A DNA stretch of 64,000 nucleotides from Leptospira andrefontaineae (lineage in GTDB: Bacteria; Spirochaetota; Leptospiria; Leptospirales; Leptospiraceae), in the NCBI RefSeq assembly GCF_004770105.1, contig NZ_RQEY01000023.1, positions 124,001-188,000 of the forward strand. The letters run 5' to 3'. Position 1 is the stretch's first letter. Every line of letters begins with the position of its first letter. The translations under genes and the position numbers were made by a program. The notes beneath the pieces are model-generated. The model was not told the DNA's origin. It did no database searches and saw only the letters and a program-made list of their open reading frames with translations. This document shows, one piece after another, positions 31,783 to 41,580 of the stretch.

Positions 31783-31877
31783 AGTTTTTCAGGTTACCCT
31801 TTGTATTTGGATGGTCTTTCATAGCAGGCTACTGAGTAGGAGGCGCCCTGTCCAGGAAAAAAGATACTTAGTCTCTT

Positions 31878-31893
31878 TGTAGGAATTCCTACA
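31878..31893. repeat. Perfect 16-base palindrome TGTAGGAATTCCTACA
   Basis: Intergenic, between the HdrD-like gene and mqnC. It is one of five related palindromes in the window (also 49756, 50023, 53045, 54749), all intergenic. Confidence 0.75.
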
Positions 31894-31945
31894 TATTCAG
31901 AAAAGGTTCAGTCCCTTCTTCTTTCAAATCGTGTACATATTTAAC

Positions 31946-31960
31946 TGCGACTCAATCGCA
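31946..31960. promoter_or_regulatory. Small dyad upstream of mqnC
   Basis: TGCGA-CTCAA-TCGCA is a 5-base inverted repeat in the promoter region about 90 bases before mqnC. It could be an operator; no regulator can be named. Confidence 0.25.
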
Positions 31961-32048
31961 ATAAATGAGAATATGATTTAAAAAGGACGTGCATTTTTGA
32001 AGAAATAGAAAACTTTGAAGAAGTTAAGGAAGAAAACTTTCCATCCAG

Positions 32049-33149
32049 ATGAGCCGAATATTCCCAAATCATTCCACAGATTCTATATTAGAAAAAGCCC
32101 TAGATGGAGAACGTATTTCTCCTGGGGAGGCGTTGGAGTTGTACGAGTCTGGCGACCATCTTAAAATTATGGCAACTGCTAGGACATTAAGAGAGAGAGT
32201 TCTCCCTCACACTAGTGCCAGCTACACAATGTTCCGAGTAGTCAACTATACCAACTATTGTAATGTTGAATGTAATTTTTGTTCCTTCATGGACGAGATT
32301 GGGAATGGAAAAGGTTACGTACTTTCTAAAGAAGAAATATTAGAAAAAATGGATTATGCCGTTTCGGAAGGAGCGGACCAAATGTTTTTGCAAGGTGGGG
32401 TTTATCCCGATCTACCTTTCGATTATTATTTGGATGTAATCTCTACTGTAAAATCCAAATATCCTGAAATGCATATTCGTGCATTTTCTCCTGTGGAAAT
32501 TATCAATTTAGAAAAGATCACAGGAAAATCTCTATTCGAAGTTTTACAAATTCTTAAATCGGTCGGTTTGGATTCCGTTCCAGGAGCCGGCGCAGAAATT
32601 TTAACGGATAGAATGAGAAACATCATCTCTCCCAAAAAAGCAAGTACCGAAGAATGGGTTCGTGCGATGGAAACCTGCCATGAAGCCGGACTACTTGGAA
32701 GTGCAAATATTGTTTTCGGTTCGGAAGAAACGAAAGAAGAAGTAATAGAACATCTCACAGTAGTGCGCAATCTTCAGGATAGGACTGGAGGATTTCTTTC
32801 CTTTATCCCTTGGACATTCCAACCTCAAACTAAAAGATTTAAAGTAAGAGCAGTTTCTACACAAGAGTATCTGAAAGTTCTTGGTATCTGCAGGATCTTC
32901 TTAGATAATATTAAACATATTGAAACTTCTGTGATGGTTCTTGGAAAAGGTGTGGGGCAGTTGGCTCTAACAAGCGGCGCAGATGATATTTCCTCAGTGG
33001 TGATCGAGGAGAATGTGTTACGTTCCTTCGGCTTGAAAACCGAAAAAGAAGCTATTAAGTTCCTGAAAGAAGGCGGATTTACTCCTAAAAGAAGAGACCT
33101 TCTCTATAATTACGAAAGATATGAGGGAAGAGAACTTTCTGCGGTTTGA
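32049..33149 (+). CDS. mqnC: Cyclic dehypoxanthinyl futalosine synthase (radical SAM)
   Basis: 366 aa. Radical SAM cluster CNVECNFC (C71, C75, C78). The following blocks fit Mqn[55 protein letters not shown] and a C-terminal CofH-like domain. MqnC cyclises dehypoxanthinyl futalosine in the futalosine route to menaquinone, which Leptospira uses. MqnE, the sister enzyme, differs in the PGGGAE region and is a less likely call. No other mqn gene lies in the window. The ATG follows a weak ribosome site. Confidence 0.88.
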   Translation: MSRIFPNHSTDSILEKALDGERISPGEALELYESGDHLKIMATARTLRERVLPHTSASYTMFRVVNYTNYCNVECNFCSFMDEIGNGKGYVLSKEEILEKMDYAVSEGADQMFLQGGVYPDLPFDYYLDVISTVKSKYPEMHIRAFSPVEIINLEKITGKSLFEVLQILKSVGLDSVPGAGAEILTDRMRNIISPKKASTEEWVRAMETCHEAGLLGSANIVFGSEETKEEVIEHLTVVRNLQDRTGGFLSFIPWTFQPQTKRFKVRAVSTQEYLKVLGICRIFLDNIKHIETSVMVLGKGVGQLALTSGADDISSVVIEENVLRSFGLKTEKEAIKFLKEGGFTPKRRDLLYNYERYEGRELSAV

Positions 33150-33241
33150 TCTTTTTCTCTTTCGATTGTAATTTTTTTCCAAAAATCCGGATGACTTAGT
33201 CCGTAAACTTTCCTAAATAGATAGATTCGAACGGGGGAAGA

Positions 33242-33640
33242 ATGAAAAAATCTTTGAGCTCTAAAATACTACAGTTATCCGCGATCTGTGGATTTCTATT
33301 CTTAGTATCGAATTGTTTGGATTCTCATAGAGAAAGGATCCATATGGATACTGGAGTCAGTGTAAAGACCTTAGGTCCTCATAAATACCAATTCGTAGCG
33401 ATCGGAAAAGCTTCGGTTCCTTCTGTAGAAGAACAAGATTTTTTCAAAATGAAAAAGACTTCTTGCGAGGCTGCAAAATTGCAAGTCACCCAAAGATTGG
33501 ATGAGTTGGAAGCAGACCAGAAACATAGACAATTCTTCTTAGAACAAAAAGAACAGAAATACTTTGGCGACGGAGAATACTGCGAACTTACTTATATATA
33601 CGAACTTCCTCCGGCCAAGAAGCAGAAAGATCAACCTTAG
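33242..33640 (+). CDS. Small lipoprotein of unknown function
   Basis: 132 aa. The basic N-terminus and hydrophobic helix end at LVSNC (C25), a spirochaete-type lipobox. The mature protein has two further cysteines (KTSCEAAK, GEYCELT) and is highly charged. No known domain. GGGGAAGA precedes the ATG. Its 3' end overlaps the convergent diguanylate cyclase gene by 53 bases, an unusually long tail-to-tail overlap. Confidence 0.75.
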   Translation: MKKSLSSKILQLSAICGFLFLVSNCLDSHRERIHMDTGVSVKTLGPHKYQFVAIGKASVPSVEEQDFFKMKKTSCEAAKLQVTQRLDELEADQKHRQFFLEQKEQKYFGDGEYCELTYIYELPPAKKQKDQP

Positions 33641-34838
33641 TATTCAGCTTAGTAGCTTCTACTATTGTGACTCTGTTTCGACCGGCGGATTTGGATTTAT
33701 ACAATCCTGAATCTATGGATTGGTATAGATCGTCGAAAGTAAAATCCTCATCATAAGAAAGAATGGCAGCGCCTATGGATACGGTGATATTCACTGGCTT
33801 GTCGTTCGCATCTCGGATAGAAAGTGCATGAGATTCCACACCCTTACGCAATGACTCGCATAAAGTTTTTAAACTTTTAGGATCTACTGAATCCAAGAGG
33901 ACACAGAATTCATCTCCACCTATTCGAGCACAAATATCGGTAGATCTCACCCTGGACTTCATAACTGCAGAAAGAGTTTGGAGAGCGTCATCCCCTGCCA
34001 TATGTCCGTACTTATCATTGATCTCTTTTAAATGGTCTAGATCCAAGATTACGAGTGCCATTTGGAAACTGTGACGTTTTGCTCTCTTCTTGAAGATATC
34101 GAATTGTTCTATTAAGTATCTGCGATTATAAAGATCAGTCAGATCATCCAGATTCGAGATCATTCTGATATGCAGATTTTTTGCCTTTAATCTGAGAACC
34201 GCACCGGATAATTTTCTTTTATCACGGTAATCCATGGTTCTCCAGTAATTCATGATCACATTACCGAAAGTCCCTACAAACAAATAAGTTAGAAGGATCG
34301 GGAACTCTTGCATTGCTTCTACAGGAGAATCTCCCAGGTAGCATACACCTAAAAACAACAAACAGAATGCTAGGTTTGTGGCAACCGCAGTTGTAGTAGT
34401 TAGCCAAAGAAGAAGGTTCATACTGAGTAAGATCGCAGATGCCTGATGAAGATAGACATCATAGTGAACCTTATCCGAATATAAGAAAGGAAAGAATGAG
34501 ATGAGTAGGGTAGAAGAAGTCCATACCTTGTAGAACTCGAGTTTTTTAGGGACCCAATCCTTTTTACGAGCATGTCTCCATAAAAATACCAGGGAAAGAA
34601 CGATTAATGTGATTCGGCTAGATTGAAGAAGGATTAGAGACTCGTCTTCGAAGTCTCTCGAATTCGGTAAGAAATAGGTGATTAAACTAATTACGATACA
34701 AAGAGAATAGTGGGCCACCAAGGATTGGCGAATTTCGCTCCAATTGGTCTCTAAAAATCCTTGAGGATATCGATTAAAGAAGATCCGCTTTGATAGTAAG
34801 CGAATTCTTCGGTCTATGCCTGGGAACCACTTGAACAT
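33588..34838 (-). CDS. Membrane diguanylate cyclase (GGDEF)
   Basis: 416 aa. Six or so membrane helices in residues about 35-215, then a GGDEF domain: LIILDLDHLKEINDKYGH-like block (LVILDLDHLKEINDKYGH), active site ARIGGDEFCVLL and an RSTD motif five residues upstream, the RxxD product-inhibition site. The closing motif is DSGLYKSKSAGRNRVTI. All residues for making c-di-GMP and for feedback inhibition are present. The membrane part is a sensor of unknown ligand. Monocistronic. Confidence 0.92.
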   Translation of the reverse strand: MFKWFPGIDRRIRLLSKRIFFNRYPQGFLETNWSEIRQSLVAHYSLCIVISLITYFLPNSRDFEDESLILLQSSRITLIVLSLVFLWRHARKKDWVPKKLEFYKVWTSSTLLISFFPFLYSDKVHYDVYLHQASAILLSMNLLLWLTTTTAVATNLAFCLLFLGVCYLGDSPVEAMQEFPILLTYLFVGTFGNVIMNYWRTMDYRDKRKLSGAVLRLKAKNLHIRMISNLDDLTDLYNRRYLIEQFDIFKKRAKRHSFQMALVILDLDHLKEINDKYGHMAGDDALQTLSAVMKSRVRSTDICARIGGDEFCVLLDSVDPKSLKTLCESLRKGVESHALSIRDANDKPVNITVSIGAAILSYDEDFTFDDLYQSIDSGLYKSKSAGRNRVTIVEATKLNTKVDLSASWPEEVRIYK

Positions 34839-35029
34839 ATGTTTTCATTTCCGCATGGAAGGCTTTTTGGAAAAAACCTCCATAATAAGACCACGGTTCG
34901 CGCATAACGTGCCTTGGGGCAAGAAAGAATCGGAGTAAGTCAAAAAAAATCCGGCACAAAGTTTGTGTCGACTTTGTCAGAAGATTGGAAATCTAAATTT
35001 ATCCGCAAAGGGATAAGTTTAGGAGCAGA

Positions 35030-35332
35030 TCATAATTTTCTTAGAATCGTGCTATCTATATAGAAAGTTCCAAAGGGAAAGGCGGAGGCAAGTGCCACTT
35101 TCCAGGTCCTTTCTTTAAAACTCCAAGAATTCTCTATCGAAAAATGGAATGTTTGAAGAAGGAATAAAAGGAATAATCCTCCATGGATTGGACCTACAAG
35201 TTTTACTAGCTCGGGGGATCCGAAATAATATTTCAAAGGCATTCCAATAAATATAAGAAGAAGTAGGGATGTTCCTTCTAAAAAACCTAAAAGCCTAAGC
35301 CTTCCAAGTTCTGTTGTAAAAAATTTTGTCAT
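35030..35332 (-). CDS. DUF3817-type small membrane protein
   Basis: About 100 aa from the internal ATG at 35332, chosen because the longer open frame overlaps the upstream gene and lacks a signal. GRLRLLGFLEGTSLLLLIFI and GPIHGGLFLLFLLQ are DUF3817 hallmarks; three membrane helices. Function unknown. It starts 2 bases after the stop of the preceding membrane protein gene and belongs to the TetR operon. Confidence 0.8.
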   Translation of the reverse strand: MTKFFTTELGRLRLLGFLEGTSLLLLIFIGMPLKYYFGSPELVKLVGPIHGGLFLLFLLQTFHFSIENSWSFKERTWKVALASAFPFGTFYIDSTILRKL

Positions 35333-35334
35333 TT

Positions 35335-35799
35335 CTAAAACTCTCTGATATAGGGTCTGTGTGCAAATGGAGAAAAAGGCCAAGGGATCGCGATACAAAT
35401 TAAGATTATCGAGATTAAGATCCAAATGAATAAACTTTTGAATTTTTCATAGTCTTCTTTTTTACGTTTGGAGATCGCCGATCCAATTGTAAGAAATATT
35501 ACTGAAAGGATCATGACAGAGATATGGATAATTGCGAAAAATCTTATATCTGAAACTTGCAAGGATCCCGAGGGATCATGGAAAAAAGACTGAACAATCG
35601 GACTTTTGAAATATAGGAAAAATCCTATGATCAATTGAAAATGTGAAAATGCAATTAGAAGTATTCTTCCTAAATTATCCCATTTTTCAAAATTCTTTTT
35701 GAATACTAAACCTCGGATACATCTTCCCAAGGTAAATAAAAGTAAGAATAAAACGATCCACCTTGTGAATGAATGGAATATTAACAAATATGAATACAT
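35335..35799 (-). CDS. Four-helix membrane protein of unknown function
   Basis: 154 aa, four membrane helices (IFHSFTRWIVLFLLLFTLG, LLIAFSHFQLIIGFFLYF, FFAIIHISVMILSVIFLTIG, IWILISIILICIAIPWPF). Histidines in HSFTRW, SHFQL and IHIS fall within helices and could bind heme (inference), with a conserved-looking end PFAHRPYIREF. It lies 10 bases after the TetR gene's stop and 2 bases before the DUF3817 gene. Confidence 0.7.
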   Translation of the reverse strand: MYSYLLIFHSFTRWIVLFLLLFTLGRCIRGLVFKKNFEKWDNLGRILLIAFSHFQLIIGFFLYFKSPIVQSFFHDPSGSLQVSDIRFFAIIHISVMILSVIFLTIGSAISKRKKEDYEKFKSLFIWILISIILICIAIPWPFSPFAHRPYIREF

Positions 35800-35809
35800 A
35801 ATCCCTTTT

Positions 35810-36430
35810 TTATTTTTTCCTTTTTCTTGTTGGTTTAGATCTTTCTAACAGATCTTCGAATGATCGATTCGCTCTATAATCCGCTTTCGGGTCTTTTAGG
35901 AATCTTAAGGAAGTATGATGTACTAAATAGATCCCGCAAAGTTCCCATACAAATTGATCCAAGTCTAGATCGGATCTTAATTCCCCCAGATCCACGGATT
36001 CCTTGGTGAATTTTTTTAAAAGGGATCTCCATTCAGATTCCATAGACAATAATTTTTGTCGAACCGGGCCTTTTGAATCATCCAATTCGAATAATCCTGC
36101 TGCAATCGGACATCCTCCTGGAAGACCTGCTTTTTTGGACCAGCCCATCCAATGTTTTACCAAGGAGCGTAGTCTTGGGAGTCCTTCCTTCGATCTTAAT
36201 GCGGGCTCCAAAACTTTTGATTTAGAGAATTCTACAGTATGATCCAGAATAGAAATTTGGATTTCTTCTTTGGAGCCAAAATGAGCAAATAATCCACTTT
36301 TAGACATACCGGAAAGTTCTGCTAAAGGACCAAGACTTAAACCTTCAAGGCCGGATTTGCTTACTACTTCGAGTCCTTTATCTAAAATACGGTTCCTAGT
36401 TTCCTGGCTAAGTTTTCCACCCGAGATCAT
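35810..36430 (-). CDS. TetR/AcrR-family transcriptional regulator
   Basis: 206 aa. The helix-turn-helix is LGPLAELSGMSKSGLFAHFGSKEEI (shown as two parts: GPLAELSGMSKSGLFAHF, GSKEEI). The C-terminal ligand domain contains LPGGCPIAAGLFELDD. It is first in an operon with two small membrane proteins and probably represses it. A candidate operator lies 13 bases upstream of its start. Confidence 0.9.
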   Translation of the reverse strand: MISGGKLSQETRNRILDKGLEVVSKSGLEGLSLGPLAELSGMSKSGLFAHFGSKEEIQISILDHTVEFSKSKVLEPALRSKEGLPRLRSLVKHWMGWSKKAGLPGGCPIAAGLFELDDSKGPVRQKLLSMESEWRSLLKKFTKESVDLGELRSDLDLDQFVWELCGIYLVHHTSLRFLKDPKADYRANRSFEDLLERSKPTRKRKK

Positions 36431-36442
36431 TAAATAAAAAGA

Positions 36443-36454
36443 ACGACCGATCGT
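36443..36454. promoter_or_regulatory. Candidate TetR operator
   Basis: ACGACCGATCGT is an imperfect palindrome with the GACCGATCG core seen in many TetR-family operators, just upstream of the tetR-like start. Autoregulation is inferred. Confidence 0.4.
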
Positions 36455-36500
36455 GCTATTTTTTCAAGAAAATAAACGAAACTATGGGAGAATTTTTGAA

Positions 36501-37334
36501 TTAAAGAGTAGCGATCTTTCTTGGATTTTTAGTCAGGACTTCGGGAATTGGAAGTCCTACACCGCCTAAAGAGCGGACTTGTTTTCCATTGATAAATAGT
36601 CTGATCCCTCTTAGCTCTGAGTTTTCCAGAATGCTATAACAGATCTGATCTACTCTATCTTTCAGAAGTTCAGGGCCGGCACCTGCTTCGAAATCAGGGC
36701 CAAGATAAAGTTTTAGTATTCCATTCTCCACGGAGTATTCTTTAGAATATTCCATTCTATTTGGTAGTGCGTTCAGAACACCTTGAGTTTTTTCTTCCGA
36801 AGAAGGTCCTTTTGTAAGTTCCTTCAGTATAAAAAGGATCTTATCCCCATGATCGAATTTTCTTTTTAGCTGAACCAGTCTGGAGTGACTTTTGTTTCCT
36901 CTTCCATAAAACTTCAAAAAGTACAGTTTGATCTCTCCAGGAGAATGATCTAAACGGATTTTGGGAGAAGGTCCGGATGGTTGTCCAGGCTTAGGCATTT
37001 CCACGATAGGGATAAACATTTCTTCCGGATCGTTTGAATCGGAGGAAGTTTCTTCGGAAGAAGAGTTCTCTCCATTCTGCATTAACTCGGTTAAAATTTC
37101 GTCTTCTGCCTGATCCATTACCTGTTCATGGGTTTGTTTCCCTTTGTTCTCTGAAGAAGAAGGGGATAATGGATTTGTTTTTCCGATCGTATTAAATTTT
37201 GAAAAGAAAGAAGGGGATTCTTGTCCGGGGGAAGATGTACTCTTATTCCCCATAGACTTATCCAATAAAACTAGAACAAATAGAGCCCCTGTCAGGATAT
37301 AAAGAAGCGATTTAAGTTTATCCGATTCGGGCAC
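36501..37334 (-). CDS. Membrane-anchored GerMN-domain protein
   Basis: 277 aa from a GTG start. One membrane helix (SLLYILTGALFVLVLL, residues about 9-25), a low-complexity Ser/Glu-rich linker to about residue 125, then a GerMN domain (about 130-270): IKLYFLKFYGRGNKS, ELTKGPSSEEKTQGVLNALP, YSVENGILKLYLGPDF and GIRLFINGKQV. GerMN domains bind or organise cell-wall components outside the membrane in many bacteria. Function here unknown. It precedes the TetR operon by 70 bases. Confidence 0.82.
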   Translation of the reverse strand: MPESDKLKSLLYILTGALFVLVLLDKSMGNKSTSSPGQESPSFFSKFNTIGKTNPLSPSSSENKGKQTHEQVMDQAEDEILTELMQNGENSSSEETSSDSNDPEEMFIPIVEMPKPGQPSGPSPKIRLDHSPGEIKLYFLKFYGRGNKSHSRLVQLKRKFDHGDKILFILKELTKGPSSEEKTQGVLNALPNRMEYSKEYSVENGILKLYLGPDFEAGAGPELLKDRVDQICYSILENSELRGIRLFINGKQVRSLGGVGLPIPEVLTKNPRKIATL

Positions 37335-37391
37335 AATATAATTTTCGGCCGATCCGGAAACTGCCTTCTCACTTTTTCCGAGGAAAAGAGA

Positions 37392-38063
37392 TTAGAATAT
37401 GCGGTATAGGTCTTCTAATTGTGCCAGACTCACTTCCCAATCCGGGATTTCTCCGTCTGGGGCGTGGCCATAAGCGCAGAATGCAAAAGGGCACCCATTT
37501 TTGCGGGCAGCCTCGTGGTCGGAACTTCTGTCCCCGATCATCAAGATCTCTTCCGGGGAATAAGAATAATCTCGGATATATTTTGCGACGATGTCCGGCT
37601 TGGTTTTGATCTTCTCATTGTCCAGGACTACAATCGGGTCAAATAAGGGCAGAATTCCGGAAACTTCCAGGATGGTTTTCACATAGGGCATTCTACCATT
37701 AGAAGCGGCCAAGATCTGATACCCTTTATTTTTGAGGGAGGTAACAGTCTCTTTAACCTTAGGGTAGAATTCACCTTCTCCATGTCGGATCTTAGACACT
37801 AAAAGTTCGAGGACTGAGTCCGAGATCTGGTCTCTTTCGGACTCTTTGAGCTGTGGAACCAGGTTCAAGAAGATGGTTTTGACCGGTTTTCCGATTTCCA
37901 ACATGATCCTTTCTCTGTCAGGGACCTCGAGTGGGATCTGGGAATTGACCGAAAATCTGCGGATTGCTTCCGCGTAGGTTTCTAAGATGATTCCTTCAGA
38001 AGAAAATAGGGTTCCGTCCACATCGAAGGCAAGTGCGCGGACCCGTTTGGGATTCCAATCCAT
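37392..38063 (-). CDS. HAD-superfamily phosphatase (phosphoglycolate-phosphatase-like)
   Basis: About 223 aa from the ATG at 38063 (a TTG two codons earlier is open). Motif I ALAFDVDGTLFSSEG, motif II ILAASNGRMPYVKTIL, motif III KTKPDI and motif IV LMIGDRSSDHEAARKNG. The small helical cap points to a Gph/beta-phosphoglucomutase-like enzyme. Substrate unknown. It is divergent from the radical SAM operon. Confidence 0.85.
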   Translation of the reverse strand: MDWNPKRVRALAFDVDGTLFSSEGIILETYAEAIRRFSVNSQIPLEVPDRERIMLEIGKPVKTIFLNLVPQLKESERDQISDSVLELLVSKIRHGEGEFYPKVKETVTSLKNKGYQILAASNGRMPYVKTILEVSGILPLFDPIVVLDNEKIKTKPDIVAKYIRDYSYSPEEILMIGDRSSDHEAARKNGCPFAFCAYGHAPDGEIPDWEVSLAQLEDLYRIF

Positions 38064-38161
38064 TAGCAAGACAATAGTTTTGGCTGGTGAATTCGAGGCA
38101 TTCCTTTTTTCCTTCGCTTGATTTTCCCCGCGTCGGCATAAGGATGGGAAAAGAGTTCCGG

Positions 38162-39436
38162 ATGGAGAGATTGGGGAAAAACCGGGGAATAGCGAATCTA
38201 GAGTCGCCTACAGATTCTAGAAAGAGTTTATATTCTTCTTTTGTCTGGACGGATTATAAAGCCCAACTCCAAAAAAGAGTAAGGGCAGAAGACCTTCCTA
38301 AATATTTCCATTTAACCGAATCCGAGAAAATCGGGATCCAAGAAACCATTCGACTGAATGTAGGAACTACTCCTTATTATCTTTCTCTTTCCGATCCGGA
38401 AGATCCGAATTGTCCTATCCGAAAAATGATCGTCCCAAGAAGAGAAGAGTCCTTCTTCTCTCCGGAAGAAACATTAGATCCTTTACATGAAGAAGATCTT
38501 TCTCCAGTGAAAGGACTTACTCATATGTATCCGGATAGAGTATTACTTTTTTCGAATCATGAATGTTCCGTCTATTGCAGACACTGTATGCGAGGAAGAA
38601 AGGTTTCAGATTCTTCTGAAAGAATGGAGACCGCGGATCTGGAATTATGTTTTGATTATATTCGAAATCATCCTGAAATTTCGGATGTGGTGATCTCGGG
38701 GGGAGATCCTCTCAATCTTTCCGATCCTAAAATAGATTGGATCTTGGAAAATTTAGAAAAAATACCTCATGTAAAAATTTGCAGATTGGGAACGAGAAAC
38801 CCAGTCACTCTCCCTATGAGGGTTACTTCTGATCTATGTAAGATTATAGAATCCCATAATACGGATCGTTTATCCATTTTTTGTAATACTCAATTCAATC
38901 ATGAAAAGGAATGTACTTCCGAAGCAAAAGAAGCGATCCTAAAACTTCTGAAAGCCGGTGTAAATGTTGGAAACCAATGTGTGATCCTAAAAGGGATCAA
39001 TGATGATGGGGAAACGATGCTCAGGCTCCATCGAAAACTTTTGGAACTTAGGATTCGTGCTTATTATATGTACGATCCGGAACTGATCCCTGGTTCTCGC
39101 GGTTTCCGAACTCCTCTTGCAAAAGGTATTCAAATAATTGAATATATGCGCGGAAAAGTTGCAGGTATGGGAATTCCTCAGTTTGTGAATGATCTTCCTG
39201 GGGGTGGAGGAAAGGTGAGCCTTGGTCCGAATTGGTATCTTGGATTTCATAAACCTTCTCGAAATCATGTATTTAGATCCGCAGTTAGAGGGACTTATCA
39301 TCTGAGCCCGGAGCCTGTGGATAGTGAATACGAGGAATTTTATCCGGAGATCAGTGAGGAAACTTGGTCGAAGTTACTACAGAATTCCTATTCAGCATTT
39401 AAAGGCCTTGGTCCTTTAGGAGGTTCTGGAAAATGA
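38162..39436 (+). CDS. Lysine-2,3-aminomutase-like radical SAM/PLP enzyme
   Basis: 424 aa from the ATG at 38162, which has GGGAAAAGAG upstream; GTG 38087 and ATG 38144 are also in frame. Radical SAM motif CSVYCRHC (C135, C139, C142). The PLP lysine lies in [12 protein letters not shown], as in clostridial KamA, and the preceding Asp matches its substrate-carboxylate or amine-binding Asp. The C-terminal zinc cysteines of KamA are missing, and the loop before GFRTPL is two residues longer, so the amino-acid substrate may not be lysine. Its last bases overlap the ATP-grasp gene (ATGA). First gene of a three-gene operon. Confidence 0.88.
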   Translation: MERLGKNRGIANLESPTDSRKSLYSSFVWTDYKAQLQKRVRAEDLPKYFHLTESEKIGIQETIRLNVGTTPYYLSLSDPEDPNCPIRKMIVPRREESFFSPEETLDPLHEEDLSPVKGLTHMYPDRVLLFSNHECSVYCRHCMRGRKVSDSSERMETADLELCFDYIRNHPEISDVVISGGDPLNLSDPKIDWILENLEKIPHVKICRLGTRNPVTLPMRVTSDLCKIIESHNTDRLSIFCNTQFNHEKECTSEAKEAILKLLKAGVNVGNQCVILKGINDDGETMLRLHRKLLELRIRAYYMYDPELIPGSRGFRTPLAKGIQIIEYMRGKVAGMGIPQFVNDLPGGGGKVSLGPNWYLGFHKPSRNHVFRSAVRGTYHLSPEPVDSEYEEFYPEISEETWSKLLQNSYSAFKGLGPLGGSGK

Positions 39437-40548
39437 ATTCAGATTCTCCATCTGTTTTAATCGTAGCAGATATCCAAAACCCAGATTTGGATCCAAAAGA
39501 TACTCAAGAATGGGAAGATAGGAATTCTGTCGAAGAGATTAAACGTTGCCTGGAAGAGTTGGGAGAGAAGGTGGAGATCGTTGAATTTCCGTCGAAGTTA
39601 CTACAAAAACTTTCAGATTATTCTAATTTAGAACCGCAAAACCGACCTGTTCTATTCCATTTGGTAGAAGGTTTCCGCTCCAGGAATAGAGAAGCTCTTC
39701 TTCCAGGGCTCGCTGAATATTCGGGATTTCCTCATACTGGCTCCGACGCGTACGCGCAAATCTTGAGTTTGGATAAACATCTTTCTAAATTGTTCTGTGT
39801 GTCTGCAGGTGTTCCTACCAGTCCTTGGGGCCTTGTGGAGAAAGATTCTGTCGAAGATACTACATCGGTAGATCAGAATAAAGGGCAGAATTTGGATTCC
39901 GCATTCCTCGGTTCGCGACTTCCTTTGGAATCTGAATTCCCAGTTTTCTTTAAACCTAGATTCGAAGGTTCCAGTCTTGGAGTAGGAGAAGAAAATTTGA
40001 TCTTAGACTCGGCTGCCTTGGATCAATTTATCCAATCCAAATTCCAAGAATACTCCTCCTGGATCTACGAATCCTATTTGCCAGGAGAAGAATGGACGCT
40101 GGCAGTAATCGGTTCACCAAAGTATGGATACAAGGCAAGCCAGGTGGCAAGGATCGGTTTGGAAAATTCTACAGAAAAAATATACGGTGAGATTACTAAG
40201 ACCAAACTAAGTATGCCTGAAAAATTATATTTCGATCTGGACAAAGAAAGGTCGGAATATATCCAAAAGAATTCATTAGAATTATGTAAATTACTTAAAA
40301 CTTCTGGGGCAGTCCGTTTGGATTGGAAGGCTGACTCGGAAGGAAAGCCAATGTTCCTGGAATGGAATCTGACTCCGGGATTATCTTCTTATTATAGCAG
40401 TTTTCCGATCTGTTATTCCGAAAGTTTCGGAACTTATTCGGATTTGATGAAAGAACTATTGGAAATCGCAAGAGAAGAATTTTTAACGGAAAGATTTCAC
40501 TATTCCAAACAGAAAAAAGAAAAACAAACGAGCGGGATCGAAGGATGA
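39433..40548 (+). CDS. ATP-grasp ligase, D-alanine-D-alanine-ligase-like
   Basis: 371 aa. Ddl-like features: [20 protein letters not shown] (substrate loop of the N-domain), [20 protein letters not shown] with the catalytic Lys region, [17 protein letters not shown] (ATP-grasp glycine loop), and [20 protein letters not shown] with Glu and Asn metal ligands, then TPGLS. It likely joins a carboxylate, activated as acyl phosphate, to an amine. It is sandwiched by ATGA overlaps between the aminomutase-like and diiron-oxidase-like genes, so its substrate is probably the aminomutase product rather than D-Ala. It need not be the cell-wall Ddl. Confidence 0.85.
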   Translation: MNSDSPSVLIVADIQNPDLDPKDTQEWEDRNSVEEIKRCLEELGEKVEIVEFPSKLLQKLSDYSNLEPQNRPVLFHLVEGFRSRNREALLPGLAEYSGFPHTGSDAYAQILSLDKHLSKLFCVSAGVPTSPWGLVEKDSVEDTTSVDQNKGQNLDSAFLGSRLPLESEFPVFFKPRFEGSSLGVGEENLILDSAALDQFIQSKFQEYSSWIYESYLPGEEWTLAVIGSPKYGYKASQVARIGLENSTEKIYGEITKTKLSMPEKLYFDLDKERSEYIQKNSLELCKLLKTSGAVRLDWKADSEGKPMFLEWNLTPGLSSYYSSFPICYSESFGTYSDLMKELLEIAREEFLTERFHYSKQKKEKQTSGIEG

Positions 40549-41222
40549 AAACGTTTCGAGAAGAATTGATAGACCAGGTCAAATATCATCCTGTATTGAC
40601 TGCAAATTTATGGTTGGAAGAAAAAGAAGAAAGAATGGAACATTCCGATCTTCTTCTTTGGTTGAAACAGGAATATTTCGTATCTGTAGAATTTGTGAAC
40701 TGGTTTTTAAATACTGCGGCTCTCACTAATTCTGTGCCTTCTAAGATCGTGCTCGTGCAAAATATTTGGGAAGAACTGGGAGAAGGTAAAGAAGAAGATT
40801 CACATGTTTCTATCCTTCGAAAATTTCTCTCCGAAATGGGGGAGGTGGTGAATCAGGAAGATATACTTCCTGAGACGGGAGCTTATTTGGATTTAATGAA
40901 AAGGATTACCACCACTGATTTTTATTCTGCTCTTGGAGCTCTCGGGCCTGCGAATGAGTATCTTCTAAAATTAGAATATTCTAGAATGTATAAATCATAT
41001 TCTGATCTAAAATCCAGGATTTCCCTTCCGGAAGGTAAATTTTTCCAGGTGAATCTGGAGGCAGATGAATCTCATTCGGAAAAAATGTTTAGATTGATAG
41101 AGACGGTCGCGACAGATCCTGAAAAAATGCAAAAAGTAAGAGAAGGGTCCAAACTAGCATTGGATGCACGTTTAGTATTTTATGAAGGTTTAAAAAAGGT
41201 AATTTCTCCGATTTCTTTTTAA
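40545..41222 (+). CDS. Heme-oxygenase-like diiron oxidase (HDO/CADD-type)
   Basis: 225 aa, all-helical. Spacing matches the diiron ligands of Chlamydia CADD (E81, H88, E142, H174, D178, H181): here E80, H87, E138, N170, D174, H177, in [15 protein letters not shown] and NLEADESH. One ligand His is Asn. Family members are oxygenases, N-oxygenases or decarboxylases (UndA, SznF-type) or make aminobenzoate from their own residues (CADD). No signal peptide. Its ATG overlaps the ATP-grasp gene's stop (ATGA). It ends 4 bases into the convergent DUF393 gene. Confidence 0.82.
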   Translation: MKTFREELIDQVKYHPVLTANLWLEEKEERMEHSDLLLWLKQEYFVSVEFVNWFLNTAALTNSVPSKIVLVQNIWEELGEGKEEDSHVSILRKFLSEMGEVVNQEDILPETGAYLDLMKRITTTDFYSALGALGPANEYLLKLEYSRMYKSYSDLKSRISLPEGKFFQVNLEADESHSEKMFRLIETVATDPEKMQKVREGSKLALDARLVFYEGLKKVISPISF

Positions 41223-41566
41223 ACCTTAGATCGGATCGATTTTAATAAGCTCATAAAGACCATTCCGAGTAATGGGACCAGAGGCAGATATAAGAGAGGA
41301 GAGGCCCATCTCCATCCTTTTAAAGAATGAGAAAGTTTTCGGACTGCGAAAAAACCGGGATATCTCATATTTCCTGAGATATATTGTACATTACCCGCGA
41401 CTAATTTAGGTTCTAGACTTGGATGTAATTCCTTTAGATCACCGGAAGATAGATCTCTAAAACTTATAAATTTTACATTCTTATCCAAGGATAGTTTTGA
41501 AAGTTTGGAAGCAAGACCCGAACAAAAATTACAATCTCCATCATACAAAAAAACATTTTGTTTCAT
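41219..41566 (-). CDS. DCC-family thiol-disulfide oxidoreductase-like protein (DUF393)
   Basis: 115 aa. [17 protein letters not shown] holds C12 and C15 of the DxxCxxC motif; a C-terminal hydrophobic segment ([18 protein letters not shown]) could sit in the membrane. Similar to 7772-8185 but shorter. It follows the NAGS gene by 14 bases, so it is probably in that operon. Its stop overlaps the end of the convergent diiron-oxidase-like gene by 4 bases. Confidence 0.85.
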   Translation of the reverse strand: MKQNVFLYDGDCNFCSGLASKLSKLSLDKNVKFISFRDLSSGDLKELHPSLEPKLVAGNVQYISGNMRYPGFFAVRKLSHSLKGWRWASPLLYLPLVPLLGMVFMSLLKSIRSKV

Positions 41567-41580
41567 TAGGGATCGATCCG

